A stretch of DNA of 64,000 nucleotides from QHXQ01 sp036389395 (GCA_036389395.1 DASVPY010000004.1:1-64000); one strand, 5' to 3'. Positions 43,093 to 51,240 are shown, counted from the first letter of the stretch. Notes: generated by a model from the letters alone, not told the origin. A program made the numbers and translations.

Positions 43093-44580
43093 TTACTGCG
43101 CGGGCGGCTTGGGCGCGGCCTGCTGCGCCGTCTCGTCCTTGGGCATGTAGTAGCCTTTGCGGGCGGTGATGTTGAGCTTGCGGGTCTTGCCTTTAGCGTC
43201 GGCGGCGTTGACGCGGACTTCGAGCGGGTGCATCTGCCCGTCGTCGCGTTCGCCCTCGGCGAGCGTGAAGCCGAGGCTGTAGCGCGCCGTCAGGTTGCCG
43301 ATGATCTTCGCCAGCCCCGTCGCGTAGTCCGACGGGCGGTGGACTTTGACGACCTCGCCGCCCGTCTGCTTGGCGAAGTGCTGCGCGCTGCCCGCGATGC
43401 TCAAGCCGACCCAGTTGCCGAGCGGCTTGAGCACCGGCATGGCCAGTTTGAAGCCGGTCTTCATGTCCACGACGAGCGCGCTGAAGATGGTGTTGGAGCG
43501 CAGCAGGCGGGTGGCGATGAAGTCGCGCTGCGCGTAGAACATGGGCGCGATGCCGTCGGTGACGTAGACGATGGCGGCTTGCGAGTTGGGCCGCTCGCGG
43601 GCGATGGCGCGGTCGATCTCCCAGGTGGCGGCGGCCAGGTCTGAGTCGTCCATGTCCACCTCGACCGAGCCGCTCTTGTTCTTGCGCTCGATGCGGATTC
43701 GCCCGTCAGCGCCGACGATGCGGCGCACGACCGTCCCGTCCTTCTCGGTGAACTCGTCAATGACCTCGCCGTCCGCGTCGGCGGCGTCCTTGCCCGCGCC
43801 TTTGCCCGCGTCCTTGCCCGCGTCGCGGCCGGCGTCGCGCCCTTGATCGTCGGGCGACTTCTGCGGCGCGGCGGGCTGCGCCTTGGCGGCGTCGGCCTGC
43901 GCCTGCGCGACGGTGCGCTTGATCTCTTCGGCGCTGGGCGGCTTGCCGTTGGAATCGGACGACGCGGCGGCCGGCTGCGCGCCCGACGCGTTCGTCTGCT
44001 TCACGTCTGCGCCGGCCTCTGCGGTCTGCGAGACGGGGACGTTGCCGTCCTCCGGCCCGGCCGCGCCCTGGCCCTCGCCGACGAGCGTCGGCACGACGGC
44101 CATGGCGGCGGTGACCTGCGCGCGGTTGCGCGTGAAGCGCACGAGCCACTCGCGCTTGCCTTCGACGCCGCCCGGATCGAGCACGACGACGGCGACCTCG
44201 TCGGTCGGCGGCAGCTTGGCCAGCTCGTCCGCCATGGCGGCGAGGATTTCGGTGCGGCGCAGGAAGCGCCCCGCGCCGAGCCGTTCCAGGTCGAAGACGA
44301 GGACGAGCGCCAGGGGCTTGCGCCCCGCGTCGCCCTCGCGCGAGAAGTAGGTCACGGGGCGCGGCTGGCCGTCGGCGAGCACCTCGAAGTTTTCCAGCTT
44401 CAGATCGTTGACGAGCTGCTTGGTCTTCTTGTCCTTCACCAAGGCGTCGAGCGAGACGACGCGCGTGCGGACGCGCACGACCGAGTCCTCCGCCACCGCC
44501 TCCTGCGCCCGCGCCGCGCCGCCCGCGCCGCACAGCACCAACGCACCGACTAAACCGATCAGGCCACGCCTGAGTTTCAT
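43093..44580 (-). CDS. Secreted VWFA-domain protein with low-complexity insert
   Basis: 495 residues from ATG 44580, preceded by TTCAGGAGAGGCC. Signal peptide GLIGLVGALVLCGAGGAARA. The N-terminus (VVRVRTRVVSLDALVKDKK; NFEVLADGQPRPVTYFSRE) and the A-domain LALVLVFDLERLGAGRF are of the acidobacterial VWFA-related type, as in the gene at 2756, but MIDAS DxSxS is not intact (DLERLG). A 120-residue insert rich in Ala, Asp, Lys and Gly (GRDAGKDAGKGAGKDA) splits the domain before VYVTDGIAPMFYAQRD. The C-terminus YSLGFTLAEGERDDGQMHPL closes the family pattern. Function unknown. Confidence 0.85.
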   Translation of the reverse strand: MKLRRGLIGLVGALVLCGAGGAARAQEAVAEDSVVRVRTRVVSLDALVKDKKTKQLVNDLKLENFEVLADGQPRPVTYFSREGDAGRKPLALVLVFDLERLGAGRFLRRTEILAAMADELAKLPPTDEVAVVVLDPGGVEGKREWLVRFTRNRAQVTAAMAVVPTLVGEGQGAAGPEDGNVPVSQTAEAGADVKQTNASGAQPAAASSDSNGKPPSAEEIKRTVAQAQADAAKAQPAAPQKSPDDQGRDAGRDAGKDAGKGAGKDAADADGEVIDEFTEKDGTVVRRIVGADGRIRIERKNKSGSVEVDMDDSDLAAATWEIDRAIARERPNSQAAIVYVTDGIAPMFYAQRDFIATRLLRSNTIFSALVVDMKTGFKLAMPVLKPLGNWVGLSIAGSAQHFAKQTGGEVVKVHRPSDYATGLAKIIGNLTARYSLGFTLAEGERDDGQMHPLEVRVNAADAKGKTRKLNITARKGYYMPKDETAQQAAPKPPAQ

Positions 44581-44601
44581 GATGGCCTCTCCTGAATTAA
44601 A

Positions 44602-44840
44602 GAGTGAGTTCAAAGTTCAAGGTTCAAGGTTCGGGTTCGGGGTTGAAAGGTTCGTGTTCAAGGTTCAAGGTTCGGGCATCTGTCCGAGAGTCCCGTTAGG
44701 GACGAAATGTTTACATGTCGCTCCTACGGGGCTTGCTTCTCATGTTATGCCGGCGGGCTACAAACATCTCGCGCCTACGGCGCTTCGGACATGAACCTTG
44801 AACCTTGAACTTTGAACTTTGAACCTTGAACTTTGAACCT
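44602..44840. repeat. Family C TTCAAGG cluster with an inner palindrome
   Basis: Multiple GTTCAAAGTTCAAGGTTC words at 44602-44670 and TTGAACCTTGAACTTTGAAC words at 44790-44838 flank a different inverted pair: GTTAGGGACGAAATGTTTACA and GGCTACAAACATCTCGCGCC, with CTACGGGGCTTG / CCTACGGCGCTT. It looks like one repeat nested in another. It contains no gene. Confidence 0.8.
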
Positions 44841-45393
44841 ACTCGTTATCCTCGCGGGCGGCGGTGCTCGCGTCGTCGGCGATCTCTTTCGTGCCGGCTT
44901 CGGGGTCGCGCAGGAGCTTGGCGAACTCGTCGCGGTCGAGGTTGACCTGCAAGACCGTGCCGTCGCGGTGCGCGAGCACGACGATGAGCACCTTGAACTT
45001 GTCGCCGTCCGGCTTGGCGAACGTGTAGGTCAAGCCCTCGTCGCGCGCGCGCACCGCCAAGAGCGGCGTCCAGTCGGGCGCGAGCGTCCGGTTGAGCAAA
45101 CGGTGGAACTCGCCGAAGCCGTCGCGCGCCGTGAAGTCTTCGTCCTCGAAGACGGCGAGCTTGAAGTCGCCGTAGCGCATCACGCGGCGCACGTCCGAGG
45201 AGAGCACCTTGGCCGCTTTCATCCCCAGCGTGGCGAGCGTGGGCACGCCCTTGTGCTTGGCGTGGTAGTAGGACTCGACGAGCTTGACGACCGCGTGGTA
45301 CTCGGCCTCCGCGTTGGCGGCGGCGCGCGCGGCCGGCGCGCAGACCGCGAGGGCGAGCGCGAGCGGCAGGAGGTGGCGGCGTACTTGGCGCAT
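44839..45393 (-). CDS. Secreted DUF4252-like protein
   Basis: 184 residues with signal peptide LLPLALALAVCAPAARA. It begins the mature part with AEYHAVVKLVESYYHAKHKG and has VMRYGDFKLAVFEDEDFTAR and VLIVVLAHRDGTVLQVNLD. It resembles, more distantly, its DUF4252-family neighbour and could be a paralogue or partner. Located 21 bases after the stop of that gene, same strand, behind the sigma/anti-sigma pair. Confidence 0.72.
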   Translation of the reverse strand: MRQVRRHLLPLALALAVCAPAARAAANAEAEYHAVVKLVESYYHAKHKGVPTLATLGMKAAKVLSSDVRRVMRYGDFKLAVFEDEDFTARDGFGEFHRLLNRTLAPDWTPLLAVRARDEGLTYTFAKPDGDKFKVLIVVLAHRDGTVLQVNLDRDEFAKLLRDPEAGTKEIADDASTAAREDNE

Positions 45394-45414
45394 GACTTTT
45401 TCGCCTCCCCCCGG

Positions 45415-46053
45415 TTAAGGCTTCTTCGCCGCGGCGGGCGCGGGCGTCTGCGCCGGCTTGTGGTCGGCGGCCTTCTCCTCCTCGATGCCGAATTCGGGGA
45501 TGCCGAACTGGCCTTCGAGCTTCGACAGCTTCTCGATGTCGATGATGCCGACGATGTTGACGGCGGTGAGCCGCTTCGGCTCGACGGCGATGACGGCGAG
45601 GCCTTCGACGCGCGCCCCTTGCGGCGCGGTCATCATGTAGACCTCGATCTTGCGCCCCTTGCTCTTGTTGACGACGTTGACGAAGCGCACCCAGTCGGCC
45701 CCGCGCAGTTGCGCGCGCAGGGGCGCGAGGTCGGCGTCTGTGTACTCGCCGTCGGCGTTGAACTCGAAGTCTTTGACGTAGATGCCCTTCAGCCCGGCGA
45801 CGATCTGGGCCACCTGCTTCATGTCCACGTCTTCGCTCTTGGCGTTGGCGAGTAGCTTGACGGGCACGAGGCGCAGGAGGCGCTCGTCTATGTTCACGTC
45901 CACGACCTGGTTGGCCTTGGCGGCCAGCGCGTCGAGACTCTCGATCTGTAGTTGCGCCGGGTAGCGCGTCTGGGCGCGCGCCGCGGCGGTCGCGCCGCAG
46001 ACGACGAGCGCCAGCGCGCAGAGGCGGCGGAATGTTTGGTTGCGGGTCTTCAT
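45415..46053 (-). CDS. Secreted DUF4252 protein
   Basis: 212 residues, signal peptide LCALALVVCGATAAARAQ. The central pattern VAGLKGIYVKDFEFNADGEY, then LRAQLRGADWVRFVNVVNKS and RLTAVNIVGIIDIEKLSKLE, matches the DUF4252 family, typically found behind ECF sigma factor genes in Bacteroidota and Acidobacteriota. The family's role is not known to me. It ends in a Lys/Pro/Ala tail. It is third in the operon with the sigma factor and the anti-sigma-like gene. Confidence 0.85.
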   Translation of the reverse strand: MKTRNQTFRRLCALALVVCGATAAARAQTRYPAQLQIESLDALAAKANQVVDVNIDERLLRLVPVKLLANAKSEDVDMKQVAQIVAGLKGIYVKDFEFNADGEYTDADLAPLRAQLRGADWVRFVNVVNKSKGRKIEVYMMTAPQGARVEGLAVIAVEPKRLTAVNIVGIIDIEKLSKLEGQFGIPEFGIEEEKAADHKPAQTPAPAAAKKP

Positions 46054-46123
46054 GATGCCGTGTACTCCGTTTATGACTGCCTGTCGGCTCGGATGTAAGA
46101 ACTGTTCGGTCGAGTGATTCGGG

Positions 46124-46750
46124 CTACTTGTTGTCGTCGCGCCGGGGCGCGCTCATCTCCTGCACGAGCCTTTGCGCGTCGTTGAGCCGCGTGCTGGCGA
46201 TGCGCAGGGCGAGCAGCACTTGCTCGGTGGCGGCGCGCTGCTCCGGCGGGAGCGAGGCCAGCAGGGCTTCTTCGGTCGGCGCGTTGCGCGCGACCTGCTC
46301 GCGCGGCGCGACTGCCGGCGCGCGTCGCTGTGTGCCGGCGCGTGGAGAGACGCGCGCGGGGCGGCGATAGTTAACACGCTCGACGTGCGGCGCGACCGCG
46401 ACGTTCGGCGGGGCGGCGACGTTCGGCGTCGTGGCGACGGCGGGCGCTGTCTGTCCGTCTTGCGCGTGCGTCTCCGTCTGCTGGGCGACTTCGCGGTGCG
46501 TGTCGCGTTGCTGGAAGCGCACGACGAGCCAAGCGCCCGCGAGCAGCGTCAGGAGGAGCGAGGCGGCGACGGCCCACCGTTGCCATTGCCCGGACTGCCG
46601 CGCCCGAAAGGAGCCGCGCGCCGTGCGCGCCACTATGTCTTCGGGCAGTTCCAGCGGGCGCGGCTCGTAGCGGAGTGCGCCGAGCAGTTCTTCCAACTGC
46701 TGCACGTCCGTCTCCGGCTCGCCCGTCTTGTCCCACAAGTAGTCCGTCAT
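46124..46750 (-). CDS. Probable anti-sigma factor (single-pass membrane protein)
   Basis: 208 residues with one transmembrane helix at about 59-78 (WAVAASLLLTLLAGAWLVVR). The cytosolic N-terminus is short and acidic (VQQLEELLGALRYEPRPLEL, PEDIVARTARGSF); no HCC zinc-binding motif is seen, so it would be an atypical anti-sigma factor. The outside part is Thr/Ala-rich, then a helix-rich end (LLASLPPEQRAATEQVLLAL) resembling a stalk. The assignment rests mainly on its position, 6 bases after the ECF sigma gene and before two secreted proteins. Confidence 0.7.
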   Translation of the reverse strand: MTDYLWDKTGEPETDVQQLEELLGALRYEPRPLELPEDIVARTARGSFRARQSGQWQRWAVAASLLLTLLAGAWLVVRFQQRDTHREVAQQTETHAQDGQTAPAVATTPNVAAPPNVAVAPHVERVNYRRPARVSPRAGTQRRAPAVAPREQVARNAPTEEALLASLPPEQRAATEQVLLALRIASTRLNDAQRLVQEMSAPRRDDNK

Positions 46751-46756
46751 AACTTC

Positions 46757-47350
46757 TTAATGCTCCTTCCCGCCCCCTTGCAGACGCTCGCGCAGCAGCT
46801 TCATGCCGCGGTGTATGTTGACGCGCACCGACGCAGGCGCGAGGCCCGTCCGCTCGGCGATCTCCGGCCCCGTCATCCCTTCGACCAGGCGCAAGACGAG
46901 CGGCTCGCGGTAGGCTTCGGGCAGCTCGCAGATGATGGCGAGCACCTCGTTGGCTTCGGCGCGGGGCGCGGGGAGGGCGGCGAGCGTGTCGGGCAACTCG
47001 TCGGTCTCGCGGCGGCGGCGGTGGAAGTCCATGGCGCGATTGCGCGCGATCATGGCGAGCCAGGGGCCGAAGCGGGCGGCGTCGCGCAGCGAGTCGAGCT
47101 TGCGCAGCGCGAGGAGGAACACGTCCTGGACGAGATCGTCCACCTCGCCGTAGGGGACGCGGGCGAGCAACAGCCCGTGTACCATGCGTGCGTAGAGCGT
47201 GTAGAGCTGCCCGAACGCGGCGTGGTCGCCGCCGCGCACGGCTTCGACCAGCGCGGCTTCGACGGGAGTCTCGGTCATAGGCGCTGCGACGTGTGCCGGA
47301 CGCTGCCCCGAAAAGCTCAGCAGGTCGCCTGTCGCCTCAACTTTATACAT
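46757..47350 (-). CDS. ECF-type RNA polymerase sigma factor
   Basis: About 197 residues. Region 2 is HAAFGQLYTLYARMVHGLLL, VDDLVQDVFLLALRKLDS and FGPWLAMIARNRAMDFHRRR (helices 2.1-2.4); region 4 is ELPEAYREPLVLRLVEGMTG and EIAERTGLAPASVRVNIHRG (helix-turn-helix). Start is uncertain: ATG 47350 (chosen) has a distant GAGG; ATG 47278 would still retain all of region 2. It should direct transcription of this operon and other envelope genes, controlled by the neighbour at 46124. The ribosome binding site region upstream is GC-extreme. Confidence 0.92.
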   Translation of the reverse strand: MYKVEATGDLLSFSGQRPAHVAAPMTETPVEAALVEAVRGGDHAAFGQLYTLYARMVHGLLLARVPYGEVDDLVQDVFLLALRKLDSLRDAARFGPWLAMIARNRAMDFHRRRRETDELPDTLAALPAPRAEANEVLAIICELPEAYREPLVLRLVEGMTGPEIAERTGLAPASVRVNIHRGMKLLRERLQGGGKEH

Positions 47351-47554
47351 GCGGGATAGAAACCTCTTCGGGTCGTCGGCGGAGAGTGCCAACGTGCGCG
47401 TTCGGCGACGCCCGTGTCCGCCTCTAAAGACGCCCGCGGGCGGCGAGCGTTAACCACGCGCGCAAAAATTTTGCCCGGGCGGGCGGGCGGCGGGCGCGCG
47501 CTATTACGCAACGGCGCGGCGCGAGATGCAAGCGCCCCGCGGGCGGCGGGCCGG

Positions 47555-47601
47555 AAAAAGCCGTGCGGGCGGCCCGTCGGTCCGCGGGCCGCCCGCACGG
47601 C
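47555..47601 (-). terminator. Strong Rho-independent terminator for the lamin-tail gene
   Basis: Seventeen-base perfect stem GCCGTGCGGGCGGCCCG (47560-47576) / CGGGCCGCCCGCACGGC (47585-47601), and on the minus strand a TTTTT tract (47555-47559) directly after it. Located 24 bases after the stop codon at 47625. Confidence 0.9.
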
Positions 47602-47624
47602 TCGGGCGTCATCCCCGGCGCGGT

Positions 47625-48890
47625 TTACGGCAGCGCCTCGATGATGACGAAGAAGCGGAAGATGCCGCCCTGTTCGACGCCGTAGCGCACCGCCACGTCG
47701 AGCCGGCCGCCGGGCGGGAGCGGGTTGTTCAGGCTGATCCCGCCGCTGGGCGCGAGGCTGGTGTTGAGGCCGCCGCAGCGCGGCTGATCCTGGTCGGGCG
47801 GCGTCTCGCGCATCATCCCGCGGACGAGCACCGACGCGCCGCGCGAGGGGACGAAGACCATCTCGTCGGGCATGTTGCGCACGCGCAGTTGGGCGTAGCC
47901 GCTGGGGGCGTTGTTGATGGTCGTGATGTCAATGAGGCGCAGGCGCACCTGCGTGACGTAGCCGCCCGTGTTGTTGACGAACGTGCGCCGCAGGACGACC
48001 GAGCCTTGCGCCGCGCACGGCTCGACGTTGAAATCGCGCACGCGGTTCGGCGGCCCCGAGCCGGCGTTCGGATCGAGGTTCAGGAAGTAGACCACGTTGA
48101 GGCGGGCGCGGGCCGTGTAGGGGCTGGCGGCGTTCTCCGGCCCCGGCGCGCCGAGCGTGGCCACGGGGTTGTCGCCGACGGGCTGCTGCGGCGTGGTCGA
48201 GACCAGCACGAAGTCGGCGGCGTTGTCGTTGGTGTCGCGCGGCACGCCCGACCCGGCCTTCACGCGCACGAAGCTGTACTCGGTCGTGCCGCCGCCCGGC
48301 AGCAGCCCCGGCCCCTCGCTGAGCGTGGGGCAGAAGAGGCCCGTGTTGCCGAAGCCGACGGCGTCGAGGCGCGTGTTGAAGTTGACGGCCAGGGGGTCGG
48401 CGACCGTGAACAGGCCGAAGTTGCGGCCGTTCTCGATCTGCCCCGCGTAAGAGAAGTCGGGGGTTGTCGGCCCGCCGTTGCCGGACGGGTAGGCGCTGAG
48501 CGAGTAGTCGGAGCCGGCGAGCAGGAGGTGGCGGCTGGCGCGCAGGATCGTGCCGTTCGGGATGGTGGCCATGATGGCCACGTCGGCGCAGTCATCGGTC
48601 GTCGCCTTGACGAGCGACCAGCCGGCCGAGCCGTCCGAGGACGCGACCGTGATGTCGGCGGTCGTGGTGTTGTAGAGTTCGAAGAACTCGTCGTTCGGCC
48701 CGTTCGGGCCGGAGGTGCGGAACTCGCTGATGATGACGCTGCCGGCCGCCACGGCCGGCGCGGCCGGCAGCTTGGCGGAGGGGCGCACCTTCTGCGCGTA
48801 GGCCTGGCCGCCGCTGGCGGCGGCGAGGTTGAGAGCACTGCTGACGAGTGCGGCGACGACGAGCCGCCGCGTGAGAGTCCGGTAGTTCAT
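47625..48890 (-). CDS. Secreted lamin-tail-domain protein
   Basis: 421 residues with signal peptide (VVAALVSSALNLAAASGGQA, cleavage near YAQ). Residues about 48-190 form a lamin tail domain: VIISEFRTSGPNGPNDEFFE, LYNTTTADITVASSDGSAGW, IPNGTILRASRHLLLAGSDY, RLDAVGFGNTG. The remaining 200 residues are beta-rich (VVYFLNLDPNAGSGPPNRVR; GGRLDVAVRYGVEQGG) and unrecognised. Bacterial lamin-tail proteins are usually cell-surface or secreted, often near nucleases; here none is adjacent. GGAGA precedes the start and a very strong terminator follows. Confidence 0.87.
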   Translation of the reverse strand: MNYRTLTRRLVVAALVSSALNLAAASGGQAYAQKVRPSAKLPAAPAVAAGSVIISEFRTSGPNGPNDEFFELYNTTTADITVASSDGSAGWSLVKATTDDCADVAIMATIPNGTILRASRHLLLAGSDYSLSAYPSGNGGPTTPDFSYAGQIENGRNFGLFTVADPLAVNFNTRLDAVGFGNTGLFCPTLSEGPGLLPGGGTTEYSFVRVKAGSGVPRDTNDNAADFVLVSTTPQQPVGDNPVATLGAPGPENAASPYTARARLNVVYFLNLDPNAGSGPPNRVRDFNVEPCAAQGSVVLRRTFVNNTGGYVTQVRLRLIDITTINNAPSGYAQLRVRNMPDEMVFVPSRGASVLVRGMMRETPPDQDQPRCGGLNTSLAPSGGISLNNPLPPGGRLDVAVRYGVEQGGIFRFFVIIEALP

Positions 48891-49205
48891 TTGGCTGTCT
48901 CCTTAGTTGTTCACTCCGCAGGAGTGAGGTCAAGAGTAAGGTTAAGGGGCGACTAAGGTTTCGACCGACGCTAGAGATGACGCCAAATATTCTGTCCGCC
49001 TGAGAATGGGCTTAAGCTAACACCCGCCCCCGGCGCTGTCAATAATTTCGCCCCGTGCCGCGCCCGCCGGTTAGGCGCGGGCGTTGACAGCCGCGGCGGG
49101 CGGCAGAAACACAGAGGGCACAGAGCTACTGCTCTGTGCCCTCCGTATGCGCCCCGCGTCCTCCGTGCCAGGCCGCGCCCGCCCTGCGCCCGACTGCGTG
49201 CCGCC
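48891..49205. other. Intergenic region with degenerate family A repeat
   Basis: Upstream region of the lamin-tail gene. The AATATT near 48975 (minus) could be part of its promoter but no -35 stands out. A degraded CACAGAG repeat is at 49105-49170 (ACACAGAGGGCACAGAG, then CTCTGTGCCCTCCG). No gene seen. Confidence 0.6.
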
Positions 49206-49538
49206 CTAGACGGCGTGATAGATCTGCGTCGCGGCGACCAGAACAGACTCTTCGGCCAGCGCCTCGCCCGCCGCCTGTTTCAGTTCGTCGGCGTAGCGGG
49301 CGACGCTCTCAAAGTTGGTGGATAGGGCAAGCGGCAGGTCTGTGTAGATCAGGTTGATGCGATCCGGCGTCTTCGCGCCCGCGTGCGAGAGGTAACTGCC
49401 ATCTAACCCACGCATAATCGTGCAGCCGCCGAAGGCGTAGGTGAACTCGTCCTCGAACGACAGCAGCAGATTGCGATAGGCGGCCGCCGGCAGGTCAGGG
49501 ACGTACACCTCGACCCTTACCCGTTCGAGCAGTGGCAA
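49206..49538 (-). CDS. Small uncharacterised protein
   Basis: 110 residues, not recognised. It starts at TTG 49538, inside the end of the preceding 53-residue gene, with AGGAGCAA upstream, so the two overlap and are probably translationally coupled. The sequence (VRVEVYVPDLPAAAYRNLLL; EDEFTYAFGGCTIMRGLDGS; INLIYTDLPLALSTNFESVA) has an alternating alpha/beta pattern of a small globular domain and a helical end. No signal or membrane segment. Confidence 0.7.
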   Translation of the reverse strand: MPLLERVRVEVYVPDLPAAAYRNLLLSFEDEFTYAFGGCTIMRGLDGSYLSHAGAKTPDRINLIYTDLPLALSTNFESVARYADELKQAAGEALAEESVLVAATQIYHAV

Positions 49539-49656
49539 GGAATTGCTCCTTCCGCCGGGAGAACTCGCGCATCCGCTTCAGGGCTTCCTGCTCCGACACG
49601 GCGGCGCGCGCCGGGCGCTCGACCTTTATCTCTTTCGCGGCTTTAAGTTTCTTCAT
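49495..49656 (-). CDS. 53-residue basic protein overlapping the next gene
   Basis: Frame MKKLKAAKEIKVERPARAAV then SEQEALKRMREFSRRKEQFL to a TGA at 49495. AGGGAGC precedes the ATG. Highly basic and helical, it resembles the small helper or antitoxin-like partners that often precede a slightly longer gene. Its 3' 44 bases overlap the TTG-started gene at 49538 in another frame. Coding is likely given the good start signal and the coupling; function unknown. Confidence 0.6.
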   Translation of the reverse strand: MKKLKAAKEIKVERPARAAVSEQEALKRMREFSRRKEQFLATARTGKGRGVRP

Positions 49657-49688
49657 GCTCCCTCAGCGAGCCATATTAGCTGCGGGGT

Positions 49689-49964
49689 TCAAGAGGCTTT
49701 AGCTGGTGGCTGGCGCGGCGCGGGCGCACCGCGCAACATCCCTTCCGTACTTAAATCTTCGTCCACGTCGGCCCAGTGTATGCCGTAGCCGCCGCCGCTG
49801 ATCCGCCAGTTCCGCCTCTGTTCTTCCGTGGCCTGCAACAGACGCGGATACCACACCAGCGGCACGCTGATCCGCCTCCCGTCCATAAGCTGAACGGTCA
49901 ACATATCCTCCGTAAATTCTACGTCCGCGACCCGCTCACCAGCCGCCAACGCCAAAATACCCAT
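49689..49964 (-). CDS. DUF2442 protein
   Basis: 91 residues of the DUF2442 family, small cytosolic proteins often found beside toxin-antitoxin type or DUF4160 genes. Family features: EDMLTVQLMDGRRISVPLVW, YPRLLQATEEQRRNWRISGG and GIHWADVDEDLSTEGMLRG. First of three small genes in a row on the minus strand (32 bases before the 53-residue gene). In such pairs the partner is usually a DUF4160 protein; the neighbours here do not look like that, so the association may be different. Confidence 0.9.
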   Translation of the reverse strand: MGILALAAGERVADVEFTEDMLTVQLMDGRRISVPLVWYPRLLQATEEQRRNWRISGGGYGIHWADVDEDLSTEGMLRGAPAPRQPPAKAS

Positions 49965-50119
49965 GCCACGCCTCCAACAACTGCCCTTGATGCAATCATA
50001 CTTTCCCCGGCGCGTGCGCCGCCAACGCCTGCACTAATCGCCGCCCGACAATAATATTCAACGATGAGCGCGGGCGACAAGGTTAATCAGAAGGAGGGGG
50101 TTCAGTTTGAGTCTGAGCA

Positions 50120-50219
50120 GGCGGCACGGGGTTAGTTCACCACAGAGTACACAGAGTCTTTACCGTGTCCTCTGTGCCTACTCTGTGCCCTCTGTGTTAA
50201 CCCGGCCGCACGCCACACT
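50120..50219. repeat. Family A CACAGAG palindrome
   Basis: Words ACCACAGAGTACACAGAG and CTCTGTGCCCTCTGTGTTAA, ending in CCCGGCCGCACGCCACAC, the complement of the boundary at 13362. The rest of the gap 49965-50457 holds no gene that I can support. Confidence 0.87.
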
Positions 50220-50457
50220 CAACCTTAAAGCAGCTCACTACCGGGCATTGACATTCGCGGCCGGCGGTAATATCGTGCGCGCCCGTAAGACTAACGAACC
50301 GGGGCAGGCGCAAACGCAACGCGAAGGCTGCCGCCGTCTCACCACGGTTGAAGCTCACGACCACCCTTAGTAACCCGCGCCGCCGTTAGGCGCACGCGGT
50401 TCCGGCCGCGAACCGCCGCGCGCCCTACGGGCCGGCGCAAAGACAGGAGACCTCAAC

Positions 50458-50940
50458 ATCCCTGATAATCGCATCAGCGCCACACTCTCGGCCGCCGACC
50501 GCCAGGCGGTGCTCGACGCCATCCAGACCATCCGGCAAAAGCTCCCCTTCCTGCTCAACGTGACGCCCGAAGAGCGCCGCACCCTCCCCCGCATGGGCGA
50601 CAAGAGCCGCGCCTTCGTCACACAGGCGCTCGCCGTCGCAGAGCAGAACGAGGAGATGCTGCCGCGTTCGTTCGACGTGCGCGAGATGCGCAAGGACGTG
50701 GAACTCGCGCAGGCGCTCGAACCCGTCCAGACGGCGCTCGCGCAACTGTTGGAACTGGTCGAAGACACCGCCCTCGCCGTCGGCAGCGAAGCCTACACGG
50801 CGGGTCTGGTCGTCTACCAGTCGGCGAAACAGAGCGACAAGAGCGCGGCGCTCGACAGCGCGCTCGACGAACTCGGGCGACGCTTCGCGCGCAAGGCCGG
50901 CGGCAAGCAGACGAAGGCCGGCGGCGACCAGTCCGCCTAA
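50458..50940 (+). CDS. Uncharacterised ~160-residue helical protein, start codon unclear
   Basis: Cytosolic helical protein seen in related bacteria as a hypothetical family (SATLSAADRQAVLDAIQTIR; TPEERRTLPRMGDKSRAFVT; PRSFDVREMRKDVELAQALE). The only later start is GTG 50509, but the frame continues upstream with PDNRISATLSAAD, and ATC at 50458 lies 7 bases after AGGAGA, exactly where an ATG would be expected (ATC CCT GAT AAT CGC). So the start is either a rare ATC codon or an ATG changed by one base. Function unknown; the C-terminus is Lys/Gly-rich. Confidence 0.7.
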   Translation: MPDNRISATLSAADRQAVLDAIQTIRQKLPFLLNVTPEERRTLPRMGDKSRAFVTQALAVAEQNEEMLPRSFDVREMRKDVELAQALEPVQTALAQLLELVEDTALAVGSEAYTAGLVVYQSAKQSDKSAALDSALDELGRRFARKAGGKQTKAGGDQSA

Positions 50941-50984
50941 ACTTACGCGCGGAAACCCGTGCGCCGCAGGCGCATCGGGAAGGT

Positions 50985-51240
50985 AGCCAGGGGCGCGCGA
51001 GCGCGAGCGAGCGCCGCCCCTGGTCAAGCGAACAAACAACACGGCCGCGCCCTGTAGGGGCGCGCGGACGCGCCGCTGCCCGCCCCCGCGCCCCTACAGG
51101 GCGCGCAAACTATTCGGACACTAACCCAGGGGCGGCGCGCGCCGCCGCGCGCCGCCCCTGGCTACCTCCCGCGCGCGCCTACGGCGCTCTCACCCCGCCG
51201 GCCAGCCCCCAGATGCCAAGATTGAACCTACCTTCCGTGC
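50985..51240. repeat. Cluster of short GC palindromes
   Basis: Three neighbouring inverted repeats: CCAGGGGCG / CGCCCCTGG (about 50990-51023), CCTGTAGGGGCGCG / CGCGCCCCTACAGG (about 51051-51103) and CCCAGGGGCGGCGCG / CGCGCCGCCCCTGG (about 51125-51160). Then CCTACGGCGCTCTCA occurs twice 64 bases apart (51179, 51243). The same CCTACGGCGCT word occurs at 44780. No gene is supported here. Confidence 0.75.

Noticed and set aside
50064..50135. 23-residue frame before the family A repeat
   Set aside because: No ribosome binding site and no hydrophobic or charged pattern typical of a small protein.
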